Shown: piece after piece, positions 36,698 to 48,491 of the stretch
How positions within the stretch are numbered: the stretch's first letter is position 1
Layout of the letters: each line of letters starts with the position of its first letter
Assembly (NCBI GenBank): GCA_046350295.1
Contig: JAXMAR010000031.1
Span: 1-64,000, forward strand
Length of the DNA: 64,000 nt
Origin: JAXMAR01 sp046350295
Lineage (GTDB): Bacteria > Planctomycetota > Planctomycetia > Gemmatales > Gemmataceae
Direction: 5' to 3'
Made by a program: the position numbers and the translations under genes
Notes under the pieces: generated by a model
Databases searched by the model: none
Told to the model about the DNA's origin: nothing
What the model saw: the letters and a program-made list of their open reading frames with translations, nothing else

Positions 36698-38338
36698 TTA
36701 CGCCGCTTTCCGCCGTTTCTGCGCGAACTTCTTGAACTCCACCTCCGGCGGGTCCTGTTCCTCGTGGTCCCCAGTTTGATCCGCCGGTGGCTTCAGCGGT
36801 AGCCGCACGATGAACGTGCTGCCCTTGTTAAGCCCGCCGCTGTTCGCCTCGATGTCACCGTTGTGCTGCGTGATGATCTGGTGGCTGATCGAGAGACCGA
36901 GGCCCGTTCCCTTGCCCGATCGGCTGCGCGTGTAGAACGGCTCGAAGATGTTCTCCAGGACGTCGCCGCTCATGCCGCAGCCGGTATCCTGGAACACCGT
37001 TTCCACCATGCCCGCTTTCATGTGCTGCGTGATCGTGAGCCGGCCGCCTTCGTCCATGCTGTCGAGGGCGTTCATCACGAGGTTGAGGAAGACCTGCTTG
37101 ACCTCCTGACCGTTCACCCACGCTTCGATCTGCTGCGCCGGCTGGAAGACCAGGTCCTTGCCCTTGCAGGTGTCGTGGTGCTGCACCATGTCGACCACGC
37201 TCTGCACCAGGTCTCCCATGTTCGTCGGCTCGCGCCGCTTTTCGCCGCCGCGGCTGAAGGCCAGGAGTTTCTGCGTGATATTCTTGCAGCGGAACGCCTC
37301 CTCCTCGATCATGTTCAGGTACTTGGTGAAGATCTCCCTCTCCTGCTGGGTACCTGCCGCCATCTGCTCCTTGAAGTTGCCCGGGCTGAACAACTCGGTC
37401 AAGCGTCGCTTGAGCGCCTCGGAGCAGAAGGCGATGCCGGCGAGGGGATTGTTGATTTCATGGGCGACACCGGCAGCAAGAAAGCCGACGCCCGCCAGGC
37501 GCTCCGAGCGCACCAGCTGACGGCTTCGCTCGTTCACCTGCTGCGCCAGGTCGCGATACATCTCGCGCAAACGGCTCGTCATGTCGTTGAAGGCTTTGGC
37601 CAGATCCTCGATCTCGTCGCCGGAGTGGATCTCGATGGCGTGCTCGAAATCGCCCTGTGCCACCCGGCTCACGCCGCTTTCGAGATCGCGGATCGGATGA
37701 TGGACCCAGCGATAGAAGAAACGCAACAGCCCGGCCAGGAGCAGCACGGCGAAGGCGCTGGTGCTGATGACGATGGCGAAACTGATCGTGTAATCCTTCT
37801 TGGCGGCGTTGAGCCGGCTTTGCAGATCGAGGTTGATGGCGTCGATCAGATCGACCGACGCCTGGATGACCTCGTCGCTTTTGGGGCGGAGCACGAACGG
37901 CAACTGCACCGTGTCCCACGGCTTCAGGATGGTCGGTTGTTCCGCGACCGCGAGGGCCTTTTCGAACTCCGCGAGCTTCTCGCGCACGCCTTGCACCTGC
38001 GGCGTAACCCGGAAGCCATGTCCCGGATCGCGATTCTGCAGCAGGGTTAGCTGCAAGGCGATGTCATATTCGCCCAGGGCCTTTTCCACGCTCTTGAGTC
38101 GCGAACGCATCTCGCCGGCCTGTCCCAGCGTGTCTTTGCAGGGAACCACGAGGATGCTGGCGTACTGCCGTAATTCGACCGCTCTCTTCAATTCCTCCAG
38201 CTTGCTCTCCATCGTCTGGCGCGTGGCGCGGTAACTCGCCAGGCCCTTCAGCGTGCCCGCGAGCAGGAGCGCCATCACGGCGCCCACCAGGCCCATGCCC
38301 AAGATCAGCTTGTGCCGTATCCGCCAGCCGCCGGCCAC
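36698..38338 (-). CDS. NtrB-type sensor histidine kinase
   Basis: A 546-residue membrane sensor. The GTG start at 38338 has AAGGAGG eight bases upstream (38346-38352), better than an ATG at 38467. Two transmembrane segments (about 10-32 and 205-228) enclose a roughly 170-residue helical extracytoplasmic sensor. HAMP follows (about 230-285), then the phosphoacceptor H293 in GVAHEINNPLAG. The ATP-binding domain has the N box (NLVMNALDSMDEGG), G1 (DTGCGM) and G2 (GKGTGLGLSI). It phosphorylates the NtrC-like regulator coded next. The stimulus is unknown. Confidence 0.93.
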   Translation of the reverse strand: MAGGWRIRHKLILGMGLVGAVMALLLAGTLKGLASYRATRQTMESKLEELKRAVELRQYASILVVPCKDTLGQAGEMRSRLKSVEKALGEYDIALQLTLLQNRDPGHGFRVTPQVQGVREKLAEFEKALAVAEQPTILKPWDTVQLPFVLRPKSDEVIQASVDLIDAINLDLQSRLNAAKKDYTISFAIVISTSAFAVLLLAGLLRFFYRWVHHPIRDLESGVSRVAQGDFEHAIEIHSGDEIEDLAKAFNDMTSRLREMYRDLAQQVNERSRQLVRSERLAGVGFLAAGVAHEINNPLAGIAFCSEALKRRLTELFSPGNFKEQMAAGTQQEREIFTKYLNMIEEEAFRCKNITQKLLAFSRGGEKRREPTNMGDLVQSVVDMVQHHDTCKGKDLVFQPAQQIEAWVNGQEVKQVFLNLVMNALDSMDEGGRLTITQHMKAGMVETVFQDTGCGMSGDVLENIFEPFYTRSRSGKGTGLGLSISHQIITQHNGDIEANSGGLNKGSTFIVRLPLKPPADQTGDHEEQDPPEVEFKKFAQKRRKAA

Positions 38339-38566
38339 GTCCGGACCTCCTTGTCCGCGGCCATCCGCTGTCTGTGTTTCCGAACGCCCGGCGACAAGCG
38401 CATTTCCGCCGGGACGACGCCTTCCCCAGCTTTCCTCCCTTGCCGGATCCCAGTCCCCGATCGGCACGGGAGCCCTTTATTGGTCGTTGAAGCGGCCGAA
38501 ATCTACCAGAAGGAGATTTTGTTGGGGAGACCAGTTTTTTGAGAAGATGGAGCGACGAGAGAAACG

Positions 38567-38596
38567 AAAAAAGCCCCCCGATGGGGGGGCTTTTTT
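38567..38596 (-). terminator. Bidirectional Rho-independent terminator
   Basis: AAAAAAGCCCCCC, loop GATG, then GGGGGGCTTTTTT. It lies 35 bases past the stop of the Lys/Gly-rich protein gene on the minus strand and would separate that gene from the kinase. Confidence 0.93.
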
Positions 38597-38630
38597 CGCC
38601 AGGTTCCGTTGACCTGAAGAAAACCCTACG

Positions 38631-39323
38631 TTAACGGCCGCGCTGTTCGAGCGCTTTGCGCAGCGCCTGAACGCTTCGATCGAGCTGGTCGAGCGCCCGC
38701 CGCAGCTCGGCGTCGCGCGAAGGCGGAGCGCCACGGTCGCCGCCGCGGGCCATCGGGCCCCCCTTGCCTTTGCCGCGCGCCATGTCGGGACCGCCCTTAC
38801 CCTTGCCGCGCGCCACGTCGGGACCACCCTTGCCCTTGCCACGCATGTCGGGACCACCCTTGCCCTTCTCGCCGCCGCGCATCCACGGGGGGCCGCCCTT
38901 GCCCATCATCCCGCCGCGCGCCCAGGGAGGACCACCCTTACCCTTTTCGCCGAACTTCTTGGCCATGTCTTTCTTGTCGAACTTTCCCTTGGCTCCTTCA
39001 AACTTCTCCTTGAACAACTCCCGCAAGGCCGCCCGAAGTTCCTCGCGATCGATCTTGCTTTTGCCCCCTTCGAACTTCTTGAACATCTCCTTGGCCTTGG
39101 CCGGATCGAACTTCCCCTCGAACTTGCCGAACTTCCCCTTGGGCTCGGCGCCTTTGCCGAGCTTCGCTTCGAGCGCCCGTACCTGCTCCTTGAGCTTCTC
39201 CAGTTGGGCGCGGATCGCGTCCTGGTCCCCCTTCCGCTGAGCCGCCGCATCCTGCGCGAAAAAGCCGAGCAACCCCGCGCTCACTCCCAGCGCTACCATC
39301 GAGCGCAACCATGTTCCCCTCAT
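38631..39323 (-). CDS. Secreted Lys/Gly-rich repeat protein
   Basis: A 230-residue exported protein. AGGAGG (39331-39336) seven bases upstream fixes the ATG at 39323; the signal peptide is MRGTWLRSMVALGVSAGL and on to AAAQ. A coiled-coil segment follows (about 32-56, RAQLEKLKEQVRALEAKLG). Then come Lys/Phe-rich blocks and, from about 122, six or so 11-residue GKGGP-type repeats coded by a roughly 33-base DNA tandem. A short charged helix ends the protein. It is very basic with low complexity and no known family. It could bind polyanions such as polyphosphate or nucleic acid outside the membrane; this is inference from charge only. Confidence 0.72.
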   Translation of the reverse strand: MRGTWLRSMVALGVSAGLLGFFAQDAAAQRKGDQDAIRAQLEKLKEQVRALEAKLGKGAEPKGKFGKFEGKFDPAKAKEMFKKFEGGKSKIDREELRAALRELFKEKFEGAKGKFDKKDMAKKFGEKGKGGPPWARGGMMGKGGPPWMRGGEKGKGGPDMRGKGKGGPDVARGKGKGGPDMARGKGKGGPMARGGDRGAPPSRDAELRRALDQLDRSVQALRKALEQRGR

Positions 39324-39514
39324 TGTCCGACCTCCTAAAAATTGGGCACAATCCACTCAACCTTCTGCATATCCACAAGTTAGGGCCGCTGTGATTAAGA
39401 CGGCATGAAAACCGAAAGGTTGCCTGAACTTGAAAGCCGGATGAAAATACGATCCCGGCCATGGTCGGGACACCCTCGCGAGCCTATGCCAGCCACTAGG
39501 CCAGGAGCCCTCAA

Positions 39515-41770
<2,256 letters not shown>

Positions 41771-41927
41771 GCGTCCAGTACGCCGCTACACCAAAACTTC
41801 CGGCGTCGCTTTCGCGCCGCCCCTGTCCCCCTTACAATGAGTTAACCGCACTTCCCGCCGCCCAAAGCCGAGGTCGTCCCGCGCCAACGCCGGACGCCCA
41901 ACCCCTGCATCCCTCCGGTGAGACCTC

Positions 41928-44900
41928 ATGGAGCGATTCGTCTGCATCCACGGCCATTTCTACCAGCCGCCGCGCGAGAACCCGTGGCTCGAAGTGGTCG
42001 AGCTTCAGGATTCGGCGCATCCGTATCACGACTGGAACGAGCGCATCACCGCCGAATGCTATGCCCCCAACGCCGTCGCCCGCATCATGGACGGTCACGG
42101 CCGTATCCGCCAGCTCGTCAACAACTACGCCTGGATCAGCTTCAACTTCGGCCCCACGCTCCTCGCCTGGATGCAGGAAGCGCGGCCCGAGATCTATCGT
42201 CTCATTCTAGACGCCGACCAGGAGAGTCAGAAACGCTTCTCAGGCCACGGCTCGGCGCTGGCACAGGTCTACAACCACGTCATCTTGCCGCTCGCCAACC
42301 GGGCGGACAAGGTCACGCAGGTGCGCTGGGGCATCCGCGACTTCGAGGCGCGCTTCGGCCGGCGCCCCGATGGGATGTGGCTCGCGGAGACGGCCGTCGA
42401 TCACGAAACCCTCGAAGTCCTCGCGGAGGAAGGCGTCCGTTTCACGGTCCTGGCGCCCCATCAAGCCCGGCGCGTGCGGAAGCTCGGGGATGAGCATTGG
42501 ATCGACGTCGGCGACGGCAAGATCGACACGCGCACCGTCTACGCGCAGAAGCTGCCGTCGGGACGGTCGATCAACCTGTTCTTCTTCGACGCCGACATCG
42601 CGCGCGGCGTGGCGTTCGAGCGCTTGCTGCAAAAAGGCGAGAACTTCGCCCAACGTCTGATCGGCGGCTTTGACGACCGGCCCGGCGCCCAGCTCGTCCA
42701 CATCGCGACCGACGGCGAATCCTACGGACACCACTCGGCACACGGCGACATGGCGCTTGCCTACGCCCTCAACCACATCCAGGAGGCCGGCCTGGCCCGG
42801 CTGACCAACTACGCCGAGTTCCTCCATTTGCATCCACCCCAGTGGGAAGTCGATATCGCGAGCAATACCTCGTGGAGCTGTTTCCACGGCATCGAGCGCT
42901 GGCGCGCGCACTGCGGCTGCAACTCGGGCCGCGCCGGCTGGAACCAGCAATGGCGCGGCCCGCTGCGCCAGGCCCTCGATCATGTGCGCGACGCCCTGGC
43001 GCCACGCTTCCAGGAAATGGCGGGACGCTACCTCAAGGACCCGGCCGCGGCGCGCGACGCCTACGTCGACGTCATTCTCGACCGTTCCGAGCAGTCGCTC
43101 GAACGCTTCTTCGCCCAGCACGAGAGGCAGCGCTTGAGCGCCGACGACCAGGTTCTCGTCCGCAAGCTGCTCGAGATGTCGCGCAACCTGCTCCTGATGT
43201 ACACGAGCTGCGGCTGGTTCTTCGACGAGGTCAGCGGCCTGGAATCGACGCAGATCCTCGCGTTCGCCGGCCGGGCCCTCCAGCTGGCGCACGAGGTCTT
43301 TGGGGAATCCTTCGAGGCGGACTTCCTCGCCATCCTCAGCGAGGCCAAGAGCAATCTGCGCGACCACGCGGACGGGCGAACGGTTTATGAAAAGTTTGTC
43401 CGGCCCATGCAAGTGAGCTGGGAACGCATCACCGCGCATTACGCGATCAGCTCGCTCTTCGAGGGCTACGACGAAGAGACTACGCTCTACTGTTACCAGG
43501 TGAAGCGCCTCGGGCAGGAGCTGCGCGAGGCCGGGCGGACGCGGCTGGTCCTGGGCCGGGCCTCGTTGCATTCCCGGATCACGGGCGAAGCGCGCGACTA
43601 TACCTTCGGGGCCGTGCATTTCGGCGATCACAACGTCTACGCCGGGGTGCGGCCCTATGCCGGGGAGGCGATCCACCGCGCGACGGGCCAGGAGTTCGCG
43701 CAAGCGTTCGAGCGGGTGGACGTCGCGAGCCTCGTGCGCCTGATCGACCGACATTTTTGCGAACCTTACTTCTCGCTGGAATCGCTGTTCCGCGACGAAC
43801 AGCGCCGCGTCCTCAAGAAACTGCTCAACACCAACGTCAACGAAGTCGTCGACACCTTCAGCCGCGTCTACGCCCAGCAGCAGCCGATCATGCGCTTTCT
43901 CAAGCACCTGCACGTTCCCCTGCCCCTCCCCTACCAGGTGACCGCGGAGCTGCTTTTCGCCACCGACCTGCGCTGGCATTTCGGCGAGGAGGACCCGGAC
44001 CCGGACCGGCTGCGCGCCCTGGTGCGCGAAGCCGAGGAGTGGGGCGTTCAAGCCCCGCGCGCCGATCTCGGCTACAAGTTCTCCAGGGCGCTGGGCCGCG
44101 CCGCGGAGCGCTGGCGCGAAACCCCGGAGCAGATCGACCTCTTGCGGCACGTGACGCAGACGATCGCGCTCGGCGCCGACATGCCGTTCGAGGTCGATTA
44201 CTGGAAGCCGCAGAACGTCTGGTTCGACGTGGAGCGGACGACTTTTCCCGCGATGGCGCAGCAGGCGCAGGCCGGAGCGCCGGCGGCGCGCGAGTGGCTC
44301 GAAGCGTTCGTCGTCATGGGAGACGCGCTCGGGATTGCGGTGGAGGACCTTAAAAAAAAAGTCGCCGAGGTCCTGACCAGCCCGACGCTCGAGAACCTCG
44401 CCGACAATCTCTGGCGTGACAACCCGCTGCCTCTCGCCACCTATCGCCTGCAATTGACCAAGGCCTTCCCCTTCGAGGCGGCCCGCGGCGTCGTCTCCTA
44501 TCTCCACCGCCTCGGCGTCAGCGACGTCTACACGTCTCCGGTGCTTCAGGCCAAGCCGGGCAGCATGCACGGCTACGATGTCTGCCACCATGGCCGGATC
44601 AATCCCGAGCTCGGAGGAGGGCCCGGCTTCACTGCCCTGGCCGCCGCTCTCGCCGAGCGAAAGATGGGCCTGATCCTCGACGTCGTGCCGAACCACATGG
44701 GGGTCGGCGACCCGTGCAACGTCTGGTGGCTCGACGTCCTCGAGAACGGCCCCGCGTCGCGCTACGCCCGCTTCTTCGACATCGACTGGCGGCCCACCAA
44801 CCCCAACCTCGAAAGCAAGGTGCTGCTGCCCATCCTGGGAGGCATGTACGGTACCGAGCTGGAACGGGGCAACCTCCGCCTCAGTTTCGACAACGGCTTG

Positions 44901-47426
44901 TTCTGGCTGCACTATTACCAGACGCCGCTGCCGGTCTCACCCCGCTCGGCGACCGTGGTGCTGGAGCTGTGTCTCGCCGACCTGGCGAAGAAAGTGGGAG
45001 ACGAGGACGACGCCGTCCTCGAGCTGGGCAGCCTGGTCAACGCGCTGCGGCGCCTCCCGCCCAACCGCGAGCTGAACGCCAAGGCCATGGAGCAGCTCTA
45101 TCGCGAGAAGGAAAGCGTGCGGCGGCGCCTCGCCCGGCTCGTCGAGGACACGAGCGCCGTCAAGGCGTCCCTGGAGGGGAGTCTCGCCGTCATCAACGGC
45201 GCCCCCGCGGAGCCGCGCTCCTTCGATCGCCTCGACGCGCTCATCGGCGAGCAGTCGTATCGTCCGGCCTTCTGGCGCGTCGCCACGGAGGAGATCAACT
45301 ACCGCCGCTTCTTCGACATCAACGAGCTGGCGGCGATCCGCATGGAGCTGCCCGAGGTCTTCGAGGCGACGCATGCGCTCATCTTCCAGCTTGTCAACCA
45401 GGGGAAAGCGACCGGCCTGCGCATCGACCATCCGGACGGTCTGCGCGACCCCGCGGGCTATTTCCGGTCGCTCCAGCGCGCCTACTTCCTCGGCAAGCTC
45501 CGCGGCCGAATAGCCACGCCCCTGCCCGAAAGCCTTCTCGAACAGCAGTTCGAGCGCCTCTGGAGCGAAACGGCGGCGAATGGAGCGCGCAAGCCCCTGG
45601 TCGAAGGCGCGCCGCCCCCGCCGGAGTCGGCCCGGCACTGGCCCTGCTACGTCGTCGCCGAGAAGATCCTCTCGGAGGAGGAGCCGTTGCCGCTCGACTG
45701 GGCCGTCGCGGGCACCGTGGGGTACGACTTCCTCGTCTCTGTGAACAGCCTGTTCGTCGCGCGCGAGAACGAGGAAGCGTTCGACCGCATCTACCGCGAT
45801 TTCAGCGGCGAGCAGCGTGACTTCATTGAGCTCGTCTACGACGCCAAGAAACGCATCATGCAGATCGCCATGGCCGGCGAGATCAACTCGCTGGCCCAGC
45901 GCCTCGACAACATCACCGAGCGCAACCGCCACTACCGCGACTTCACCCTCAACAACCTGCGCCACGCCATCCGCGAGGTCATCGCCGCCCTCCCCGTATA
46001 CCGCACCTACGTCACCGGCCCGGGCCAGGTCGCCGAGCACGACCGCCGCTTCATCGAGTTGACCGTGCACGAAGCCAAGAGCCGCAATCCGGGAACCGCC
46101 GCCGAGATCTTCGATTTCCTCCAGGACGTTCTCCTCCTGCGCAACCTGAATGAGTTCGCCGAGGAGGACCGGGATGAGATCACCCACTGGGTCCTGCGCT
46201 TCCAGCAGATGACGGGGCCCATCATGGCCAAGGGGGTGGAGGACACGGCCTTCTATGTTTACAACCGGCTCGTCACGCTCAACGAGGTCGGCGGCCATCC
46301 CGAGCGCTTCGGTCTCTCCGTCGCCGCGTTTCACGGCCAGAACCAGGAACGAAGCCGGCGTTGGCCCTCCGCCATGCTCAGTTCCTCGACCCATGACACC
46401 AAGCGCAGCGAGGACATCCGCGCCCGCCTGAATGCCCTCTCCGAGCTGCCGGACGAATGGGAAGAGGCTTTGACGCGCTGGCGGAAATGGCACGCCGGCT
46501 GCCTCACCGACCTCGACGGCAAATCGGCCCCTTCCGCCAACGACCGTTACCTCCTCTACCAGACGCTCCTCGGCGCCTGGCCGGTCAAACCGATGAGCGC
46601 GGACGAGTATAGGACTCTTCGGGACCGCATCGCCGCCTACATGACCAAGGCGACGCGCGAGGCGAAAGTGTACACGAGCTGGGTGAACCCGAACGAAGCG
46701 TACGACAAGGCGCTGCAGACGTTCATCCAGGCCATCCTGCCCGACGGCGCCGCCACGCCCTTCCTTCAGGACCTGGACGCCTTCGCGCGCCGCCTCGCTT
46801 ACTTTGGCTTCCTGAACGGCCTGGCCCAGACGACGCTCAAGTTCACCTGCCCCGGCGTGCCGGACATCTACCAGGGCTGCGAGATCTGGGACTTCAGCCT
46901 CGTCGACCCCGACAACCGCCGGCCCGTCGATTTCGAACGGCGCGGCGCCATGCTCGACGAGGTCCGCCGCAACATCGAAAGCGCCGGCCCGGATCTCGCT
47001 CCACTGGCCCGGCAGTTGCTCGACTGCGCGAAGGAGGGGAAGGTCAAGCTCTACGTCGTCCATCAGCTCCTCATGTTGCGCCAGCGCCATCCCCGCCTGT
47101 TCCTCGACGGCGCCTACGAACCGCTCGAGACGCTGCGTCTGGAAGCGGGTCGCGTCGTCGCCTTCGCGCGGCTGGAGGGCGCGCAGGCCCTGGCAGTCGC
47201 GACGCCGGTGCGCGTCGTCCGGATCCTGGACGAGATGGAAAAGCTGCCGCTGGGCGACATCTGGGGCGAGGCACAGCTCCTCTTCCCGCACGACATCGGC
47301 CAGGGCACGTGGCGAAATATCTTTACCGGAGAGCGGCTGAAGGTACCGAGCCGGGAGGGGCCGGCGTCGTTGTCATTGCGGGAGTTGTTCAAGACATTTC
47401 CGGTCGCGGTCCTGCTTCGTGAATGA
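41928..47426 (+). CDS. GH57/DUF3536 - malto-oligosyltrehalose synthase (TreY) fusion
   Basis: An 1832-residue protein in one uninterrupted frame. Residues 1 to about 830 match glycoside hydrolase family 57 with DUF3536: CIHGHFYQPPREN at 6-18, GMWLAETAVD with predicted nucleophile E154, and IATDGESYGHHS near 262. Residues about 832-1832 are a full GH13_26 malto-oligosyltrehalose synthase: LATYRLQLTKAFPFEAA, VVPNHMGVGDP, catalytic D1167 (RIDHPDG), E1245 (VAEKIL) and D1490 (THDTKRSED). TreY turns the reducing end of an alpha-1,4-glucan into trehalose linkage; TreZ, which releases trehalose, is not in the window. The GH57 half could trim or rearrange the glucan first. Both domains look complete. 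Confidence 0.9.
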   Translation: MERFVCIHGHFYQPPRENPWLEVVELQDSAHPYHDWNERITAECYAPNAVARIMDGHGRIRQLVNNYAWISFNFGPTLLAWMQEARPEIYRLILDADQESQKRFSGHGSALAQVYNHVILPLANRADKVTQVRWGIRDFEARFGRRPDGMWLAETAVDHETLEVLAEEGVRFTVLAPHQARRVRKLGDEHWIDVGDGKIDTRTVYAQKLPSGRSINLFFFDADIARGVAFERLLQKGENFAQRLIGGFDDRPGAQLVHIATDGESYGHHSAHGDMALAYALNHIQEAGLARLTNYAEFLHLHPPQWEVDIASNTSWSCFHGIERWRAHCGCNSGRAGWNQQWRGPLRQALDHVRDALAPRFQEMAGRYLKDPAAARDAYVDVILDRSEQSLERFFAQHERQRLSADDQVLVRKLLEMSRNLLLMYTSCGWFFDEVSGLESTQILAFAGRALQLAHEVFGESFEADFLAILSEAKSNLRDHADGRTVYEKFVRPMQVSWERITAHYAISSLFEGYDEETTLYCYQVKRLGQELREAGRTRLVLGRASLHSRITGEARDYTFGAVHFGDHNVYAGVRPYAGEAIHRATGQEFAQAFERVDVASLVRLIDRHFCEPYFSLESLFRDEQRRVLKKLLNTNVNEVVDTFSRVYAQQQPIMRFLKHLHVPLPLPYQVTAELLFATDLRWHFGEEDPDPDRLRALVREAEEWGVQAPRADLGYKFSRALGRAAERWRETPEQIDLLRHVTQTIALGADMPFEVDYWKPQNVWFDVERTTFPAMAQQAQAGAPAAREWLEAFVVMGDALGIAVEDLKKKVAEVLTSPTLENLADNLWRDNPLPLATYRLQLTKAFPFEAARGVVSYLHRLGVSDVYTSPVLQAKPGSMHGYDVCHHGRINPELGGGPGFTALAAALAERKMGLILDVVPNHMGVGDPCNVWWLDVLENGPASRYARFFDIDWRPTNPNLESKVLLPILGGMYGTELERGNLRLSFDNGLFWLHYYQTPLPVSPRSATVVLELCLADLAKKVGDEDDAVLELGSLVNALRRLPPNRELNAKAMEQLYREKESVRRRLARLVEDTSAVKASLEGSLAVINGAPAEPRSFDRLDALIGEQSYRPAFWRVATEEINYRRFFDINELAAIRMELPEVFEATHALIFQLVNQGKATGLRIDHPDGLRDPAGYFRSLQRAYFLGKLRGRIATPLPESLLEQQFERLWSETAANGARKPLVEGAPPPPESARHWPCYVVAEKILSEEEPLPLDWAVAGTVGYDFLVSVNSLFVARENEEAFDRIYRDFSGEQRDFIELVYDAKKRIMQIAMAGEINSLAQRLDNITERNRHYRDFTLNNLRHAIREVIAALPVYRTYVTGPGQVAEHDRRFIELTVHEAKSRNPGTAAEIFDFLQDVLLLRNLNEFAEEDRDEITHWVLRFQQMTGPIMAKGVEDTAFYVYNRLVTLNEVGGHPERFGLSVAAFHGQNQERSRRWPSAMLSSSTHDTKRSEDIRARLNALSELPDEWEEALTRWRKWHAGCLTDLDGKSAPSANDRYLLYQTLLGAWPVKPMSADEYRTLRDRIAAYMTKATREAKVYTSWVNPNEAYDKALQTFIQAILPDGAATPFLQDLDAFARRLAYFGFLNGLAQTTLKFTCPGVPDIYQGCEIWDFSLVDPDNRRPVDFERRGAMLDEVRRNIESAGPDLAPLARQLLDCAKEGKVKLYVVHQLLMLRQRHPRLFLDGAYEPLETLRLEAGRVVAFARLEGAQALAVATPVRVVRILDEMEKLPLGDIWGEAQLLFPHDIGQGTWRNIFTGERLKVPSREGPASLSLRELFKTFPVAVLLRE

Positions 47427-47576
47427 GTGATATCGGCGGCGCTTTGTGCTTCACCGCCGCTTTCCTATATCTTGAGATAGCGATGTGGGCCCTGCCCCGG
47501 TCCGCCCGGTCCGCCCCGATGCTGAAACGACCGGCCGGTTTTTTCGGATCGACATCCTCGTTTCGCCGGCAACCCA

Positions 47577-48398
47577 ATGCGTTACGCCATCTGCAACGAA
47601 ACCTTCGAAGGCTGGGAACACGCCAGGGTCTGCGCCACCGCCGCCGAGCTGGGATACACCGGGCTCGAAATCGCTCCCTTCACGCTCGCGCCGCGCATTA
47701 CCGAGGTCACGGCGCAGCAGCGCCGCGACCTTCGTTCCGGCGCCGAGAAGGCGGGTATCCCGATCATCGGTCTGCACTGGCTGCTCGCCAAGACCGAGGG
47801 GCTTCAGCTTACCTCGAAAGACCCGGACGTGCGACGCCGGACCGCCGACTACATCGTCGAGCTGGCGCGCTGCTGCCGCGACCTGGGCGGCTCCCTGATG
47901 GTCTTCGGCTCGCCGGCGCAGCGACGCATCCCCGCGGGGGCGTCCCGGGAACAGGCGACGGACTGGGCCATCGATACGTTCCAGCGCGTCATCCCCGCCT
48001 TGACGGAGACCGGCGTCACCATCTGCCTCGAACCGCTGTCGCCGCCCGAAGCCGATTTCCTGAACACGGCCTCGGAGGGCGTCGCCATGTTGCGTCGCCT
48101 CGACTCGCCCCGGTTCGCGCTTCATCTCGATGTAAAGGCGATGAGCACGGATGAGGCCTCAGCCCCTGAGTTGGTCCGCCGCCATCACAAAGACATGAAG
48201 CATTTCCACGCCAACGACCCGAACAAACGCGGTCCCGGCTTCGGCGCCACCAATTTCGTGCCGATCTTCAAGGCGCTGCGCGACGTGGACTATCAGGGCT
48301 GGGTCTCGGTCGAGGTGTTCGACTACACGCCTGACCCAGTGACGATTGCGCGCGAAAGCATCCGCTATATGCGCGAATGCGTCGCGAAAGTCGGCTGA
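47577..48398 (+). CDS. Sugar phosphate isomerase/epimerase (xylose isomerase-like TIM barrel)
   Basis: A 273-residue TIM-barrel protein of the AP-endonuclease/xylose-isomerase-like family. Metal-ligand positions appear as E in TICLEPLSP, D/H in LHLDVKAM, H in HFHANDPN, and the closing E in WVSVEVFDYTP. The family isomerises or epimerises keto-sugars, often inositol- or hydroxypyruvate-related; the substrate here is unknown. The start ATG fits the barrel's first strand (MRYAICNETFEGW). It is followed by a 56-base palindrome and the convergent mutase gene. Confidence 0.82.
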   Translation: MRYAICNETFEGWEHARVCATAAELGYTGLEIAPFTLAPRITEVTAQQRRDLRSGAEKAGIPIIGLHWLLAKTEGLQLTSKDPDVRRRTADYIVELARCCRDLGGSLMVFGSPAQRRIPAGASREQATDWAIDTFQRVIPALTETGVTICLEPLSPPEADFLNTASEGVAMLRRLDSPRFALHLDVKAMSTDEASAPELVRRHHKDMKHFHANDPNKRGPGFGATNFVPIFKALRDVDYQGWVSVEVFDYTPDPVTIARESIRYMRECVAKVG

Positions 48399-48414
48399 GC
48401 CGCCTGTTTCAAAA

Positions 48415-48470
48415 CGTGGGGCAGGCGGCCTGGCCTGCCCGGGTTGGCAGGCCAGGCGGCCTGCCCCACG
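48415..48470. repeat. Long near-perfect palindrome
   Basis: Two 25-base arms (CGTGGGGCAGGCGGCCTGGC and on to CTGCC, then its inverse) with a 6-base loop CGGGTT and one mismatch. It lies in the 93-base gap between convergent genes. The strong hairpin lacks T-runs, so it may be an extragenic repeat or a bidirectional terminator. Confidence 0.85.
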
Positions 48471-48491
48471 CAGGTCTCAAGCCGCCGTTAG

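Noticed and set aside
42240..44912. 890-codon antisense frame under the GH57 half of the fusion
   Set aside because: Mirror frame of a high-GC gene; amino-acid composition is Val/Asp/Arg-biased with no motifs.
44937..47291. 784-codon antisense frame under the TreY half
   Set aside because: Same shadow effect; the sense strand has all catalytic motifs.
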